A DNA stretch of 64,000 nucleotides from Agathobaculum sp. Marseille-P7918 (GTDB taxonomy: Bacteria; Bacillota; Clostridia; Oscillospirales; Butyricicoccaceae): contig NZ_UYYD01000001.1 of the NCBI RefSeq assembly GCF_900625105.1, forward strand, positions 434,001 through 498,000, given 5' to 3'. Positions within the stretch are counted from its first letter, which is position 1, and each line of letters opens with the position of its first letter. Both the position numbers and the translations under genes were made by a program. The notes beneath the pieces are model-generated. The model was not told the DNA's origin and did no database searches. It worked only from the letters and a program-made list of their open reading frames with translations. This document shows, piece after piece, positions 35,686-44,507 of this stretch.

Positions 35686-37312
35686 TTTGATATGGGTCTG
35701 CGAAAGTCAGTGCAATGGTAACTGCACCGTTGCGATGCACATCAATCGTATCCACCAGTTCCACCAACATTCCGCGCTCCAAGCGGTCAATATTCCCGTA
35801 CTGCTGAAAAGTCGCCCACTTTATATGATCCTGTCCGTCGCCGTTTGCCAGCGCTCGCTGTTCTTCCTGCTGGGCTGCAATTACCGCCTGCAGCTGCGTA
35901 ATCTGTGTTTCCAGTGTTGCCTTGATTCTCCGATATGCCGCTTCATCCATCTCTCCCATGCGCCAATCCAAATACAGATGATCCCGAGCGGCTATCCGCT
36001 TCTTTAATTCTTTTTGCTTGGCATCCAGTAAATCACGAACCCGTTTGGAACGCTCATGACGAATCGGCTCCCTGCGGATGATGTCAATCAGTTCAGCCGG
36101 ATCACCCATCAATGCAATCTGCGTCTGCAGGACGTGCAGTACGATCTTCTCAAGACAATCTGCACGAATGGTATGCTTTGTGCAGGCGGTTTTAGATTGT
36201 CGAGAATAGGTTGTGCAGCAATAATATACATGGTTTTTCGCACTTTTGCGCGTCATTGCCCTGCCGCAGTCTGCACAGCGCACCAGCCCGGAAAACAGGT
36301 ACACCGTTTTTTGTCCCGGCGCAGTCCTTGTATCCCGCCGATGCAGCGACTGTGCCTTGTCAAAGGTGGCCCGATCGACAATCGCCTCGTGAGTATTCTG
36401 CACGATATACCAATCCTTTTCCTCGGTTCGCACCCGCTCATGCACCTTATAGCTGATGACTTTCTGCCTGCCCTGCACCATATTGCCGATGTACATTTGA
36501 TTGAGCAGTATATTCCGCACCGTCTTGTCATTCCAAAGGCCGTCGTTTTGTTCTGTCTGCGGACTGCGGAAGTGTAATCCACTCTGCCGCTTATAGCCGG
36601 CCGGATTGGGAACGCCCAGTTCGTTGAGATGTCTGGCAATGCCGTTTTTGCTCATGCCGTCGTGCACAAACCAGCGGAAAATATCCCGCACAACTTCCGC
36701 AGCCGGTTCGTCAATCATCAGACGATTTTTATCGTCCGGCCGTTTCATAAAGCCATATGGTGCAAATGCACCGATAAACTCGCCTTTTTTCCGCTTGGTA
36801 TCAAAAGTGCGGCGCACATCCACGCTGGTTTTATAGGCATACTGCTCATTTAGAAAGCCGGTAATGCTGACTTCCAGGCTGTGCACTACCTCGGGATTGA
36901 GAAATGTATCAATATGCGGCTCGTAGAGAGAAATAAATCGCGTATCATACAGCGGGATAAATTCTTCCAGAAACTTCCCCTGATTGGCGCTGTTGCGAAA
37001 CGCACGGGAAAGGTTTTTTGTGACGATGCAATTAATTCTTCCTTGCTTTACGTCCTCGACCAAGCGGAGAAATTCCGGGCGGGTATCATCCGAGGTGCCC
37101 GTCCGTCCATCGTCCACATATTCGTCAATGATATCGTAGTCACCGCTAAAATATCTTGGGATCTGCTCGTCGAGAATCTTTCGCTGATTCGTAACGCTCT
37201 CACTTTCGCTGTTGCCGTCATCCCGGGAAAGGCGGATATATTTCCCAACTCTCCAAATCTTTCGCGGAACCGGCATATCCTCAGCCGCCCTGCTGCGTCT
37301 GATACGCGCCAA
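35669..37312 (-). CDS. large serine recombinase
   Basis: A 547-residue site-specific recombinase. The resolvase domain starts with [10 protein letters not shown], the nucleophile being Ser 29, followed by [26 protein letters not shown] and the [12 protein letters not shown] segment. A recombinase domain ([27 protein letters not shown]) is followed by a zinc ribbon (CADC...CC...C), a coiled coil (residues about 420-490) and a C-terminal tail. This is the TnpX/phage-integrase type that moves mobile elements. All parts are intact. It lies 31 bases after a DUF6870-like gene and runs into the start of the collagen-like gene. Confidence 0.95.
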   Translation of the reverse strand: MARIRRSRAAEDMPVPRKIWRVGKYIRLSRDDGNSESESVTNQRKILDEQIPRYFSGDYDIIDEYVDDGRTGTSDDTRPEFLRLVEDVKQGRINCIVTKNLSRAFRNSANQGKFLEEFIPLYDTRFISLYEPHIDTFLNPEVVHSLEVSITGFLNEQYAYKTSVDVRRTFDTKRKKGEFIGAFAPYGFMKRPDDKNRLMIDEPAAEVVRDIFRWFVHDGMSKNGIARHLNELGVPNPAGYKRQSGLHFRSPQTEQNDGLWNDKTVRNILLNQMYIGNMVQGRQKVISYKVHERVRTEEKDWYIVQNTHEAIVDRATFDKAQSLHRRDTRTAPGQKTVYLFSGLVRCADCGRAMTRKSAKNHVYYCCTTYSRQSKTACTKHTIRADCLEKIVLHVLQTQIALMGDPAELIDIIRREPIRHERSKRVRDLLDAKQKELKKRIAARDHLYLDWRMGEMDEAAYRRIKATLETQITQLQAVIAAQQEEQRALANGDGQDHIKWATFQQYGNIDRLERGMLVELVDTIDVHRNGAVTIALTFADPYQNASES

Positions 37313-37343
37313 TGTGCCCCCTCCTTGTTTCGTCCAACCACCA

Positions 37344-37724
37344 TCATCGCTCCAGCCGCAGAAAATACATCTTCAGTTTTTCACGCAGATCCGGTTCCCC
37401 GGACGCAAATCGAATTCTGACCGGTGTTGTCCCACACAAAAAGCAATATGGATCCCTGATTTGATTCAGGTAGTCACGCAGGCGTTCTTCGGCCGGCAGT
37501 GCTGTGTCCACGCGGACATCCTTCAGACGGGTAAGCGATTGCTGTGCTGCGGTTACGGCAGCCATATCATGCGGTTGAGTTCGTTGTGCCATGGTCAAAG
37601 TATCACACTCCTCTCTCCGCAGCATATGCCGTACGGCCTGTCCGATATCTGCCGGTCGTGCCATCGGCCGCAATGACATAAGCAAAATGATATCGTCCTG
37701 TCCAAGACTTGGATTATATTCCAA
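37344..37724 (-). CDS. small DUF6870-like protein of mobile elements
   Basis: About 126 residues from the TTG at 37724; internal ATG codons give shorter forms and no clear ribosome binding site decides. The C-terminal half, LKDVRVDTALPAEERLRDYLNQIRDPYCFLCG followed by VRIRF and LREKLKMYFLRL, resembles small proteins (DUF6870) that accompany recombinases in clostridial conjugative or mobilisable elements. The CFLC pair may bind metal. It probably forms a two-gene unit with the recombinase. Family assignment is from memory. Confidence 0.6.
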   Translation of the reverse strand: MEYNPSLGQDDIILLMSLRPMARPADIGQAVRHMLRREECDTLTMAQRTQPHDMAAVTAAQQSLTRLKDVRVDTALPAEERLRDYLNQIRDPYCFLCGTTPVRIRFASGEPDLREKLKMYFLRLER

Positions 37725-37733
37725 GCCTTTTTT
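37701..37733. repeat. clustered TCCAAG/CTTGGA inverted repeats with T tract
   Basis: TCCAAG-A-CTTGGA-TTATAT-TCCAAG, so two overlapping inverted repeats share the middle arm; six T follow on the plus strand. It could be a weak plus-strand terminator or part of a recombinase site. The surrounding stretch 37725-37916, between the DUF6870-like start and the cbiK stop, holds no convincing gene. Confidence 0.4.
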
Positions 37734-37916
37734 ATCGCAGCCGTCCTATCGCCCTACAAATCAGCAAAACTGCAACGCCTATCTGATTCATCTGTACGGG
37801 TCTTATGAAGCCAAACGGTGGGGCGGAAAATATATCTACCAGGGTTTTCCTATCCCGCTGCGCCGTTCCGATATGATCATGTCAGCACGGCGCTTGCTTT
37901 TCTTGCATGCGATCGC

Positions 37917-38696
37917 TCACATGGCTTCCGCCGCGCGGCAATGGCTGGCGAAAATCTCCCCGACCGCGTCCAGCTCGCCCAAACCGCGCAGATGGGTTTC
38001 GACCGTGTAACCCTCGCTTTCCAGGCGACTCTTCCAGCTGTCGTCCTCGTCGCCCGCCAGATCATTGTGCGCGTGGTCGCCCGCCACGATCATCAAGGGC
38101 GCAAGGTGCACATGCGTGACCTCGTGCGCGTCCAGCCGCGCGAGCACATAGTCCAGATGCGGGAAGCCTTCGACCGTGCCGACATACACCCGCTCGGCGC
38201 GGTGGTAACGGAAACAGTTTTCCACCAGCGCATACGCGGCGTTCGCCGGATGCTCGGTGCCGTGCCCCATGAACACAAACGCCTCATCCTCCGCAAGGCG
38301 CGGCATCTCGACCAGCAGCGCACGCGTCAGGCGCAGATAATCCTCGGTGTCCCACAGCAGCGGCCGCCCGATCAGCAGACGCGCAAACCGCCCGCAAAAC
38401 GGGCGCAGCTGCGCGACCAGTTTTTCATATTCCTGCCCGAAAATGACGTGCAGGCTCTGGCAGCGGACTTCTTCATATCCTTCCGCAGCCAGCTGCTCCA
38501 TCAGTTCCTCGGGCGCTGGGATGTGCACGCCTTCCTCCCGCTCGATCTTGCGGGCGACGAGCCCCGAGGTGAACGCGCGGAAAAAGTCGTGATCCGGAAA
38601 CGCCGCGCGCAGCCGTTCCTCAATCTTTTCGATCGCGCAGCGCGCCTCCGGATAGGTCGTGCCGAAACTGACGACCACCAGTGCTTTTTTGCCCAT
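37917..38696 (-). CDS. cbiK: anaerobic sirohydrochlorin cobaltochelatase
   Basis: A 259-residue enzyme inserting Co2+ into sirohydrochlorin, the first step of the anaerobic B12 branch. N-terminal KALVVVSFGTTYPEAR is typical of CbiK. Metal-binding histidines appear in FMGHGTEH and APLMIVAGDHAHNDLAG. No signal peptide, so cytoplasmic rather than a periplasmic CbiK. The ATG at 38696 follows the cbiC coding region with a two-base overlap arrangement. It is the last gene of the B12 unit. Confidence 0.95.
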   Translation of the reverse strand: MGKKALVVVSFGTTYPEARCAIEKIEERLRAAFPDHDFFRAFTSGLVARKIEREEGVHIPAPEELMEQLAAEGYEEVRCQSLHVIFGQEYEKLVAQLRPFCGRFARLLIGRPLLWDTEDYLRLTRALLVEMPRLAEDEAFVFMGHGTEHPANAAYALVENCFRYHRAERVYVGTVEGFPHLDYVLARLDAHEVTHVHLAPLMIVAGDHAHNDLAGDEDDSWKSRLESEGYTVETHLRGLGELDAVGEIFASHCRAAEAM

Positions 38697-38697
38697 A

Positions 38698-39336
38698 TCA
38701 GAATCCCTCCCGTTTGACCAGTTGATACAGCAGCGCGTTGACAATGGCGGCGGCGACGTTCGAACCGCCCTTGCGCCCGCGCGCGATGATGTACGGCGTG
38801 TCTCCGCCGAGAAACAGTTCTTTCGCCTCGACCACATTGACAAACCCCACCGGCACGCCGATGACAAGCGCGGGCTGCACCGCGCCCTCGCTTATCAGCT
38901 CGTGCAGGCGGATGAGCGCGGTCGGCGCGTTGCCGATCGCGAAAATCAGCGGGCCTTCCAACTTTGCCGCGTGCTCCATCGAGACCGTCGCGCGCGTTAC
39001 GCCGCGCGTCTTGGCCTCGTGCGCGACCTGCTCATCCGCCATCAGGCACAGGGCGCGCCCGCCCAGTTTGGCAAGCGTCGCTTTGCTGATCCCGGACAGC
39101 GCCATGTTGGTGTCGGTAACAATGGTCGCGCCCGATGCAATCGCTTCTTTCGCCCGCTCAACGACGTTTTCCGAAAAGCACAGGTTGTCTGCGTAGTCGA
39201 AATCCGCTGTCGTATGGATCACGCGTTTTACCACCTCGGCAACGCCGGGTGCGAAGGTGCGCGCACCGAGTTCCGCCGTGATGATCTCGAAGCTGCGCTT
39301 TTCGATCTCCGCCGGCGCCATGCGTCCGTTTACCAT
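38698..39336 (-). CDS. cbiC: cobalt-precorrin-8 methylmutase
   Basis: A 212-residue enzyme moving the C-11 methyl to C-12 to make cobyrinate. It shows the RSFEII start, RVIHTTADFDYADNL with the catalytic His, TDTNMALSGI, and PVGFVNVVEAKELF. The start overlaps the cobO stop by seven bases. Confidence 0.95.
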   Translation of the reverse strand: MVNGRMAPAEIEKRSFEIITAELGARTFAPGVAEVVKRVIHTTADFDYADNLCFSENVVERAKEAIASGATIVTDTNMALSGISKATLAKLGGRALCLMADEQVAHEAKTRGVTRATVSMEHAAKLEGPLIFAIGNAPTALIRLHELISEGAVQPALVIGVPVGFVNVVEAKELFLGGDTPYIIARGRKGGSNVAAAIVNALLYQLVKREGF

Positions 39337-39860
39337 TCGATCCCCTCCCTTGCGGTTACGCCGTCGTCAAAGGGGTGGCGGCGCTTGACCATCTCGGTGA
39401 TATAGTCCGCGCGCGCCTGCAAGGCTTCGGACGGATCGCGTCCGGTCAGCACGACCTCGAGCGTGGCCGGGCGGCTATCCAAAAAGTCCAGCACAGCCTG
39501 CTCGTCCAGAAAGCCACAGGAGATCGCGGCGCACACCTCGTCGAGGATGAGCAGTCCCGCACCCTCGCGCACGGCAAAACCGGTCGCCGCGGCAAAGGTA
39601 CGCTGCACGGCGTCTGCCGTTTGCTTTTTCTCGTCGTCCGTCATCTGGAAGGAGAATTTGCGCACCGGATTGGCCGCGAGCATAGTCACGGTTTCCAGTT
39701 TTGCCAGCGCGCGGCACTCGCCCGAGGTGCCGTCCTTCAAAAACTGCGCCAGCACCACCTTGCCGCCGCGTCCGGCAAACCGCACGGCAAGCCCGACCGC
39801 CGCGGTCGTCTTGCCCTTACCGTCACCGCAGTACAGGTGCACACAAGCCTTATTGTTCAT
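39330..39860 (-). CDS. cobO: cob(I)yrinic acid a,c-diamide adenosyltransferase (BtuR/CobO)
   Basis: A 176-residue ATP:corrinoid adenosyltransferase. The P-loop variant GDGKGKTTAAVG is near the N-terminus; LLILDEVCAAI and LTGRDPSEAL are typical CobA/CobO motifs. It attaches the 5'-deoxyadenosyl ligand before cobyric acid formation. Overlaps cobQ by four bases. Confidence 0.95.
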   Translation of the reverse strand: MNNKACVHLYCGDGKGKTTAAVGLAVRFAGRGGKVVLAQFLKDGTSGECRALAKLETVTMLAANPVRKFSFQMTDDEKKQTADAVQRTFAAATGFAVREGAGLLILDEVCAAISCGFLDEQAVLDFLDSRPATLEVVLTGRDPSEALQARADYITEMVKRRHPFDDGVTAREGIEW

Positions 39861-41359
39861 GCTTTTCCCTCCAAAATCCGGTAAATCAAATCCATATCGA
39901 GCGCCTGCCGAACCGCGTCCGCCAAGCGGTCATACTCTCGCTCTTTGTATTGCGCCGTATCCAGCGCCCCATCTTCCAGCGACACGCCCTTGCGTGCGGC
40001 CAGCGCCTGCGCAAGCCGCTGCGCAACGCGCGGTGCGTCAAACACACCGTGCAGATAAGTGCCGTACGCGTTTTGCGCCTGACACCCATCCGCAACCTCT
40101 GTGCCATCCGCGCGGGTGAGCACGGCAAACGGCTGCGCGGACTTATCGCGCGTGGTCTCTCCCATGTGGATTTCATAGCCCTCGACCGCCGCGCCGGACA
40201 GCCCCGCGAGCACGCCGGACAGGCTTTCCACCGTGCCGCGCGCCTGCGTGGTCATTTTGCGCGGGCGGAACACGGTGTCCACCGGCAGCAGGCCGATGCC
40301 GCGCAGACTGCCGCCGCCCTCGGTGTTTTCCGGGTCGGACACCGTGCGCCCCAGCATCTGAAAACCGCCGCACACGCCGAACACCGGCGTGCCCGCCGCG
40401 TGCTGCTTGAGGATCTGCGCCTCCATGCCGCTCTCGCGCAGCCATTTGAGGTCAGAGAGCGTTGCCTTGGTGCCGGGCAGGATGATGAGATCCACGCCCA
40501 CAAGCTGCGCGGGCTTGTCTGCGTAAGATACGCCCACACCCGGAACTCTGTCCAGAGAGGCGAAATCCGTAAAATTGCTCAGCCGCGGCAGCCGCACGAC
40601 CGCGATGCGCACCGCTGCGCTGCGTGCGTCGCTGTCCAGCCGCTCGGATAAGCTGTCCTCGTCGTCGATATCAAAATGCCCATAGGGCACTACGCCCGCG
40701 ACCGGCTTACCGGTCAGTTCTTCCAGCTGGGCAAGGCCGGGACGCAAAATTTCCACATCGCCTCGGAATTTGTTGATGATGAGAGCCCGGATGCGCGCCT
40801 GCTCGTCCTCGTCGAGCAGTTTGACCGTGCCGTAAAGCGAGGCGAACACGCCGCCGCGGTCGATGTCGCCGACGAGCAGCACGGGCGCGTCCACCAGCTT
40901 TGCCAGCCCCATATTGACGATATCGTCCTGCTTGAGGTTGATCTCCGCGGGACTGCCCGCGCCTTCGATCACGATGATATCATACTCGGCGGCAAGGCTG
41001 TCATACGCGTCTTTCACAACCGGGATGAGCGCTTTTTTATCGCCCCAGTAATCGCGGGCGGTGCGGTTGCCGCGCGCCTGACCCATGACGATCACCTGCG
41101 AGCCGACGTCGCTCGTCGGTTTGAGCAAAATCGGGTTCATGCGCACATCGGGCGCGATGCCGGCGGCCTCAGCCTGCACTACCTGCGCGCGGCCCATCTC
41201 GCCGCCGTCCGCTGTAATATAGGAGTTAAGCGCCATGTTCTGCGCCTTAAAGGGTGCTACGCGCCAGCCGTCCTGCCGGAAAATGCGGCACAGCGCCGCG
41301 CAAATCAGGCTTTTCCCTGCGTTCGAGCAGGTGCCCTGCACCATGATGCACTTTGCCAT
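39857..41359 (-). CDS. cobQ: adenosylcobyric acid synthase
   Basis: A 500-residue glutamine amidotransferase (CbiP) that amidates four carboxylates of adenosylcobyrinate diamide. The N-terminal dethiobiotin-synthetase-like ATPase shows GTCSNAGKSLICAALCRIF and the C-terminal class I amidotransferase has the nucleophile Cys in VFGVCGGFQMLGR and the His-Glu region near the end. The frame stays open upstream, but the conserved start is the ATG at 41359, which overlaps the cobD stop. Confidence 0.96.
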   Translation of the reverse strand: MAKCIMVQGTCSNAGKSLICAALCRIFRQDGWRVAPFKAQNMALNSYITADGGEMGRAQVVQAEAAGIAPDVRMNPILLKPTSDVGSQVIVMGQARGNRTARDYWGDKKALIPVVKDAYDSLAAEYDIIVIEGAGSPAEINLKQDDIVNMGLAKLVDAPVLLVGDIDRGGVFASLYGTVKLLDEDEQARIRALIINKFRGDVEILRPGLAQLEELTGKPVAGVVPYGHFDIDDEDSLSERLDSDARSAAVRIAVVRLPRLSNFTDFASLDRVPGVGVSYADKPAQLVGVDLIILPGTKATLSDLKWLRESGMEAQILKQHAAGTPVFGVCGGFQMLGRTVSDPENTEGGGSLRGIGLLPVDTVFRPRKMTTQARGTVESLSGVLAGLSGAAVEGYEIHMGETTRDKSAQPFAVLTRADGTEVADGCQAQNAYGTYLHGVFDAPRVAQRLAQALAARKGVSLEDGALDTAQYKEREYDRLADAVRQALDMDLIYRILEGKA

Positions 41360-42414
41360 CAGGTTTCCTCCTTCCGAATATCGTCCAGCGCCGCGAGCAG
41401 CGACTTGCTTTCTTCTCTCGTCTTGACCGCCGTGCGGTAGTATCCGCGCGCAAGGCCGCGATAATTGGCGCAGTCGCGGATGAGAATGCCGCGCCGCGCG
41501 AGCTTGTCCTGCAAATCTGTATCCCGCGCACGCAGCAACAGGAAATTCGCCTCGCCCGGGCAAACCCACAGCCCACGCGCGGTGAGGCTTTCTGTCAGAT
41601 ACGCCCGCTCCGCCGCGATGCGCGCAGCAGTCTGACGGGCGTAGTCCCGCTCCCCCGCACACGCGACCGCGCATGCCTGCGCGACCACCGACACGTTCCA
41701 CGGCTGTCCCGCACGGTACAAGCCTTCGATCAGCGCCGTGTCCGCGGTCATGCACCAGCCAAAGCGCACGCCCGGCACGGCGTACATCTTGGTGTACGCC
41801 CGCAGCAGCACGAGCGACGGAAACTCGTCCAGATATGGCGCGAGCGTCTCGCCGCCCGGTACAAAATCGAGAAAGCACTCGTCCACGATCAGCCGCGCGC
41901 CGATTTGCGCGCACCGCACGGCAATGTCCCGCAGCAGCGCAGGATCGATCGTGCGTCCGGTCGGGTTGTTGGGATTGCACAGATAAACCGCATCCAGATC
42001 GGGCGTAATATCCTGCAAAATCCGTTCCGTAACCGCAAAATCCTCGTCCGCGCGCAGTGTATGGAAGCGCAGCTCCGCACCCGCGAGCGTGCGCTCGTAC
42101 TCAGCAAAGGTCGGCGCGAGCAGCAGCGCGGTTTTGGGCCGCAGCACGGCCGCGAGCCGGTCGAGCACATCCGCTGCGCCGCTGCCGCAATAGATACGGT
42201 CGGGCGCAACGCCCTCGGCTTCCGCGATCGCCTGCCGCGGCGCGCGGCAGAATGGGTCGGGGTACTGCGTGCAGGCCTCGATCGCGTCCCGCATCGCCTG
42301 CCTGACGCGTTCCGGGATGCCATACGGGTTAATATTGGCCGACAGATCGACCGGTACGCTGCCAAAGCGTGCAGTGTAGGAATATACGTCGCCGCCGTGT
42401 ACATATTCGGGCAT
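41359..42414 (-). CDS. cobD: L-threonine-O-3-phosphate decarboxylase
   Basis: A 351-residue PLP enzyme (aminotransferase fold) that makes (R)-1-amino-2-propanol O-2-phosphate, the linker of the nucleotide loop. It shows VHGGDVYSY at the start, NPNNPTGR, DECFLDF and the PLP lysine in LRAYTKMYAVPGVRFGW. The ATG at 42414 is chosen because AGGAGG stands six bases upstream. Histidinol-phosphate aminotransferase is the main look-alike; context settles it. No threonine kinase (PduX) gene is present in the window. Confidence 0.93.
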   Translation of the reverse strand: MPEYVHGGDVYSYTARFGSVPVDLSANINPYGIPERVRQAMRDAIEACTQYPDPFCRAPRQAIAEAEGVAPDRIYCGSGAADVLDRLAAVLRPKTALLLAPTFAEYERTLAGAELRFHTLRADEDFAVTERILQDITPDLDAVYLCNPNNPTGRTIDPALLRDIAVRCAQIGARLIVDECFLDFVPGGETLAPYLDEFPSLVLLRAYTKMYAVPGVRFGWCMTADTALIEGLYRAGQPWNVSVVAQACAVACAGERDYARQTAARIAAERAYLTESLTARGLWVCPGEANFLLLRARDTDLQDKLARRGILIRDCANYRGLARGYYRTAVKTREESKSLLAALDDIRKEET

Positions 42415-42427
42415 GGGGTTCCTCCTT

Positions 42428-43396
42428 TTATCCAAGCGGCGGCCAGGCCAGCATCAGCCGCACCACTGCGCACAGCACAAGCGCAAGCACGCTCGCCATG
42501 CTCATCAGATCGCAGGTCTGTAAAATATCCGTGCGCCGCACCACACGATCCGGGTCGCCAAACGACGCTTTTTTCACCGTTTTGCCGAAGTAGCTTGCGT
42601 CCCCACCGAGCTGGATATGCAGCGCGCCCGCGCAGGCCGACTCAGTTTGTCCGGCGTTCGGGCTTTTGTGACCGTTCCGGTCGCGCCGGAACACGCGCAG
42701 CGCGTTGCGGTTGTCCAATCCCAGCATACCCGCCGCCGCAATCAGGCAAACCGCAGACAGGCGCGCCGGAACCAAGTTGAACACATCGTCCATGCGGGCG
42801 GAAAACTTGCCGAAATACTCGTATTTGTCGTTGTGATACCCCACCATCGAGTCCAGCGTGTTGACCGCCTTGTACAGCAGTCCCAGCGGCGCGCCGCCGA
42901 TAAGCAGGAACACGAGCGGCGCGACCACGCCGTCGGTCGTGTTCTCCGCGACCGTCTCGACCGCGGCCTTGATGACGCCCGCCTCGTCCAGTTCTCCCGT
43001 GTCGCGGCCAACATACATGGCAATCGCCTTGCGGCCATCGTCCAGCGACTTACCGAGCGCCGCATGCACATGCTTTCCCGCGTCGGCCAGGCATTTTCGG
43101 GCCAGAATCAGCCAGCACAGCAGCGACTCCGCCGCAAACCCCAGCCAGAAGTTGACCCCGCGCAGCCAGCGCAGCGCAAAAAACGGCGCGGCAAAGCTGA
43201 CGCCGCAGACAATGAGCCACAGCAGCACGCCCGCCGCGGTTTCGCCGCCGCGTGTCTTGGGAAACAGTCGCCGCAGCACTTTTTCGGTGATCGACACCAA
43301 CCGCCCGATCAGGCAGGCGGGATGCAAAGCGGTGTTCGGGTCGCCCAGCAGACTATCAAGCAGAAAGCCGAGCAGCACGGCACAGGTCAGGTACAT
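42428..43396 (-). CDS. cbiB: adenosylcobinamide-phosphate synthase
   Basis: A 322-residue integral membrane protein joining the aminopropanol phosphate linker to cobyric acid. Typical features: LLDSLLGDPNTALHPACLIG, a SLDDGRKAIAMYVGRDTGELDEAGVIKAAVETVAENTTDGVVAP-type central region (conserved EN-TDGVVAP), MVGYHNDKYEYFG and the HKSPNAGQTESACAGAL motif. The ATG at 43396 lies inside the end of the upstream gene. Confidence 0.95.
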   Translation of the reverse strand: MYLTCAVLLGFLLDSLLGDPNTALHPACLIGRLVSITEKVLRRLFPKTRGGETAAGVLLWLIVCGVSFAAPFFALRWLRGVNFWLGFAAESLLCWLILARKCLADAGKHVHAALGKSLDDGRKAIAMYVGRDTGELDEAGVIKAAVETVAENTTDGVVAPLVFLLIGGAPLGLLYKAVNTLDSMVGYHNDKYEYFGKFSARMDDVFNLVPARLSAVCLIAAAGMLGLDNRNALRVFRRDRNGHKSPNAGQTESACAGALHIQLGGDASYFGKTVKKASFGDPDRVVRRTDILQTCDLMSMASVLALVLCAVVRLMLAWPPLG

Positions 43397-43722
43397 GATT
43401 TTTCTCCTTTGATATATTGCGGCAGTCCTGCCGTCACGCGCACGACCGCGTCCGCTTGCTCGGCCAGCGCGCAGCACAGCCGCCCGACCGCCTCGCGGTA
43501 CGCTTCGTCCGCGCGGTCGATCGGCACAACACCGCAGCCGACCTCGTCGCAGGTAACCGCGCAGCCGCGCAAAGCTTCCAGCAGCGCCATCGGGTCGCGC
43601 CCGGCGGCGAGTTCGTCCCGCACGCGCTCGTGCAGGTTTTGGACGAGCGGCAGTGCGGGATACAAACGCTTCGAGAGCGCCGCCTTGCCCTGGTGCGCCC
43701 CGCCAATGATGAGTATGGTCAT
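43387..43722 (-). CDS. short CobU-family protein
   Basis: A 111-residue relative of adenosylcobinamide kinase/guanylyltransferase. It keeps an N-terminal P-loop-like GGAHQGKAAL and the C-terminal block CDEVGCGVVPIDRADEAYREAVGRLCCALAEQADAVVRVTAGLP-type sequence, but lacks the middle third that contains the guanylylation region of full-length CobU. A full-length cobU lies 0.8 kb upstream in the same unit. Its stop overlaps the cbiB start and its start overlaps the cobS stop, so it is kept in the operon and is not obvious debris. Function, perhaps a separate nucleotide-binding step, is inferred only. Confidence 0.75.
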   Translation of the reverse strand: MTILIIGGAHQGKAALSKRLYPALPLVQNLHERVRDELAAGRDPMALLEALRGCAVTCDEVGCGVVPIDRADEAYREAVGRLCCALAEQADAVVRVTAGLPQYIKGEKSCT

Positions 43723-44507
43723 AGTATGAGTCCTCCTACCGCGGCACAGGCGAGTGCCAAAAGCTCAGCGACCGAAATGCCAAAGCCCGCCAGGTCGCCC
43801 GTGATGCCGCCGAAAATGCGGCGAGTCAATTTCTCATGCGCGCCGTACCACACAAGCAGCACGACCGCCCAGACCATAGCTGCATTCAGGCCGCGCGGCA
43901 CGGCATGCACCAGCAGTCCGGCGACAGCCAGATAGACCACAAGTTCAATGAGCAGCATGATCGCAACCGCTTTTTTATCACTATTCTCAGCAAACAGATG
44001 CGCCAAACCGCTGTCCTTGGCGCAGGGCGTCAGCACGACCTTGCAGCCGCCCATGCAGCGCGCGATCGCAAATCCGGCAAGTGCGAGCGGCAGCAGCGCG
44101 GGGCGCGCATAGATCTGCGCAAAGCAGCCGGTTTCCGCCAGCAGAAAGGCGATCAGCCACATCGGGCCGAACGCGCCGACATGCGGATCTTTGAGAATAG
44201 AAAGCCGCTTTTCGCGGTCGCCGTACGAGCAGAGCGCGTCGCAGGTGTCGCACAGGCCGTCCAGATGGATGCCGCCCGAGACAAACAGCGGAAGAAGCGC
44301 CGCGCCGACTGCGTAAAACAGGCTCTCGGCGGCAAAGTGCGTGCAGAACCAAAACCACAGCCACTCGAGCACGCCGATCAGCACGCCGACCAGCGGCAGA
44401 AAAGACAGCGCCCAGCGCATCGTGCGCTTTTCCCACTGCACCTGCGGCACGGGAATCGCGGAATACATCGAAAACGCGACCAGCAGGCCGCTCCACGCGC
44501 TTTTCAT
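43719..44507 (-). CDS. cobS: adenosylcobinamide-GDP ribazoletransferase
   Basis: A 262-residue membrane enzyme that joins alpha-ribazole(-5'-phosphate) to AdoCbi-GDP, finishing the corrinoid. It has about six hydrophobic segments and the conserved GGIHLDGLCDTCDALCSYGDREKRLSILKDPHVGAFG-type acidic motif (HLDGL.DT.DAL). Overlaps cobU upstream and the short CobU-like gene downstream by four bases each. Confidence 0.95.
   Translation of the reverse strand: MKSAWSGLLVAFSMYSAIPVPQVQWEKRTMRWALSFLPLVGVLIGVLEWLWFWFCTHFAAESLFYAVGAALLPLFVSGGIHLDGLCDTCDALCSYGDREKRLSILKDPHVGAFGPMWLIAFLLAETGCFAQIYARPALLPLALAGFAIARCMGGCKVVLTPCAKDSGLAHLFAENSDKKAVAIMLLIELVVYLAVAGLLVHAVPRGLNAAMVWAVVLLVWYGAHEKLTRRIFGGITGDLAGFGISVAELLALACAAVGGLIL

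Noticed and set aside
37591-38010. Plus-strand open frame across the gap between the DUF6870-like gene and cbiK
   Set aside because: It overlaps two minus-strand genes, has no ribosome binding site and no recognisable family, although a short part reads plausibly as protein.
39857-41980. A 707-residue version of CobQ
   Set aside because: The extra N-terminal part is the antisense-free shadow of cobD in another frame; the conserved CobQ start is at 41359.
43387-43722. Short cobU as a decayed pseudogene
   Set aside because: It is open, overlaps both neighbours by a few bases and keeps conserved blocks at both ends, which argues for maintained function.
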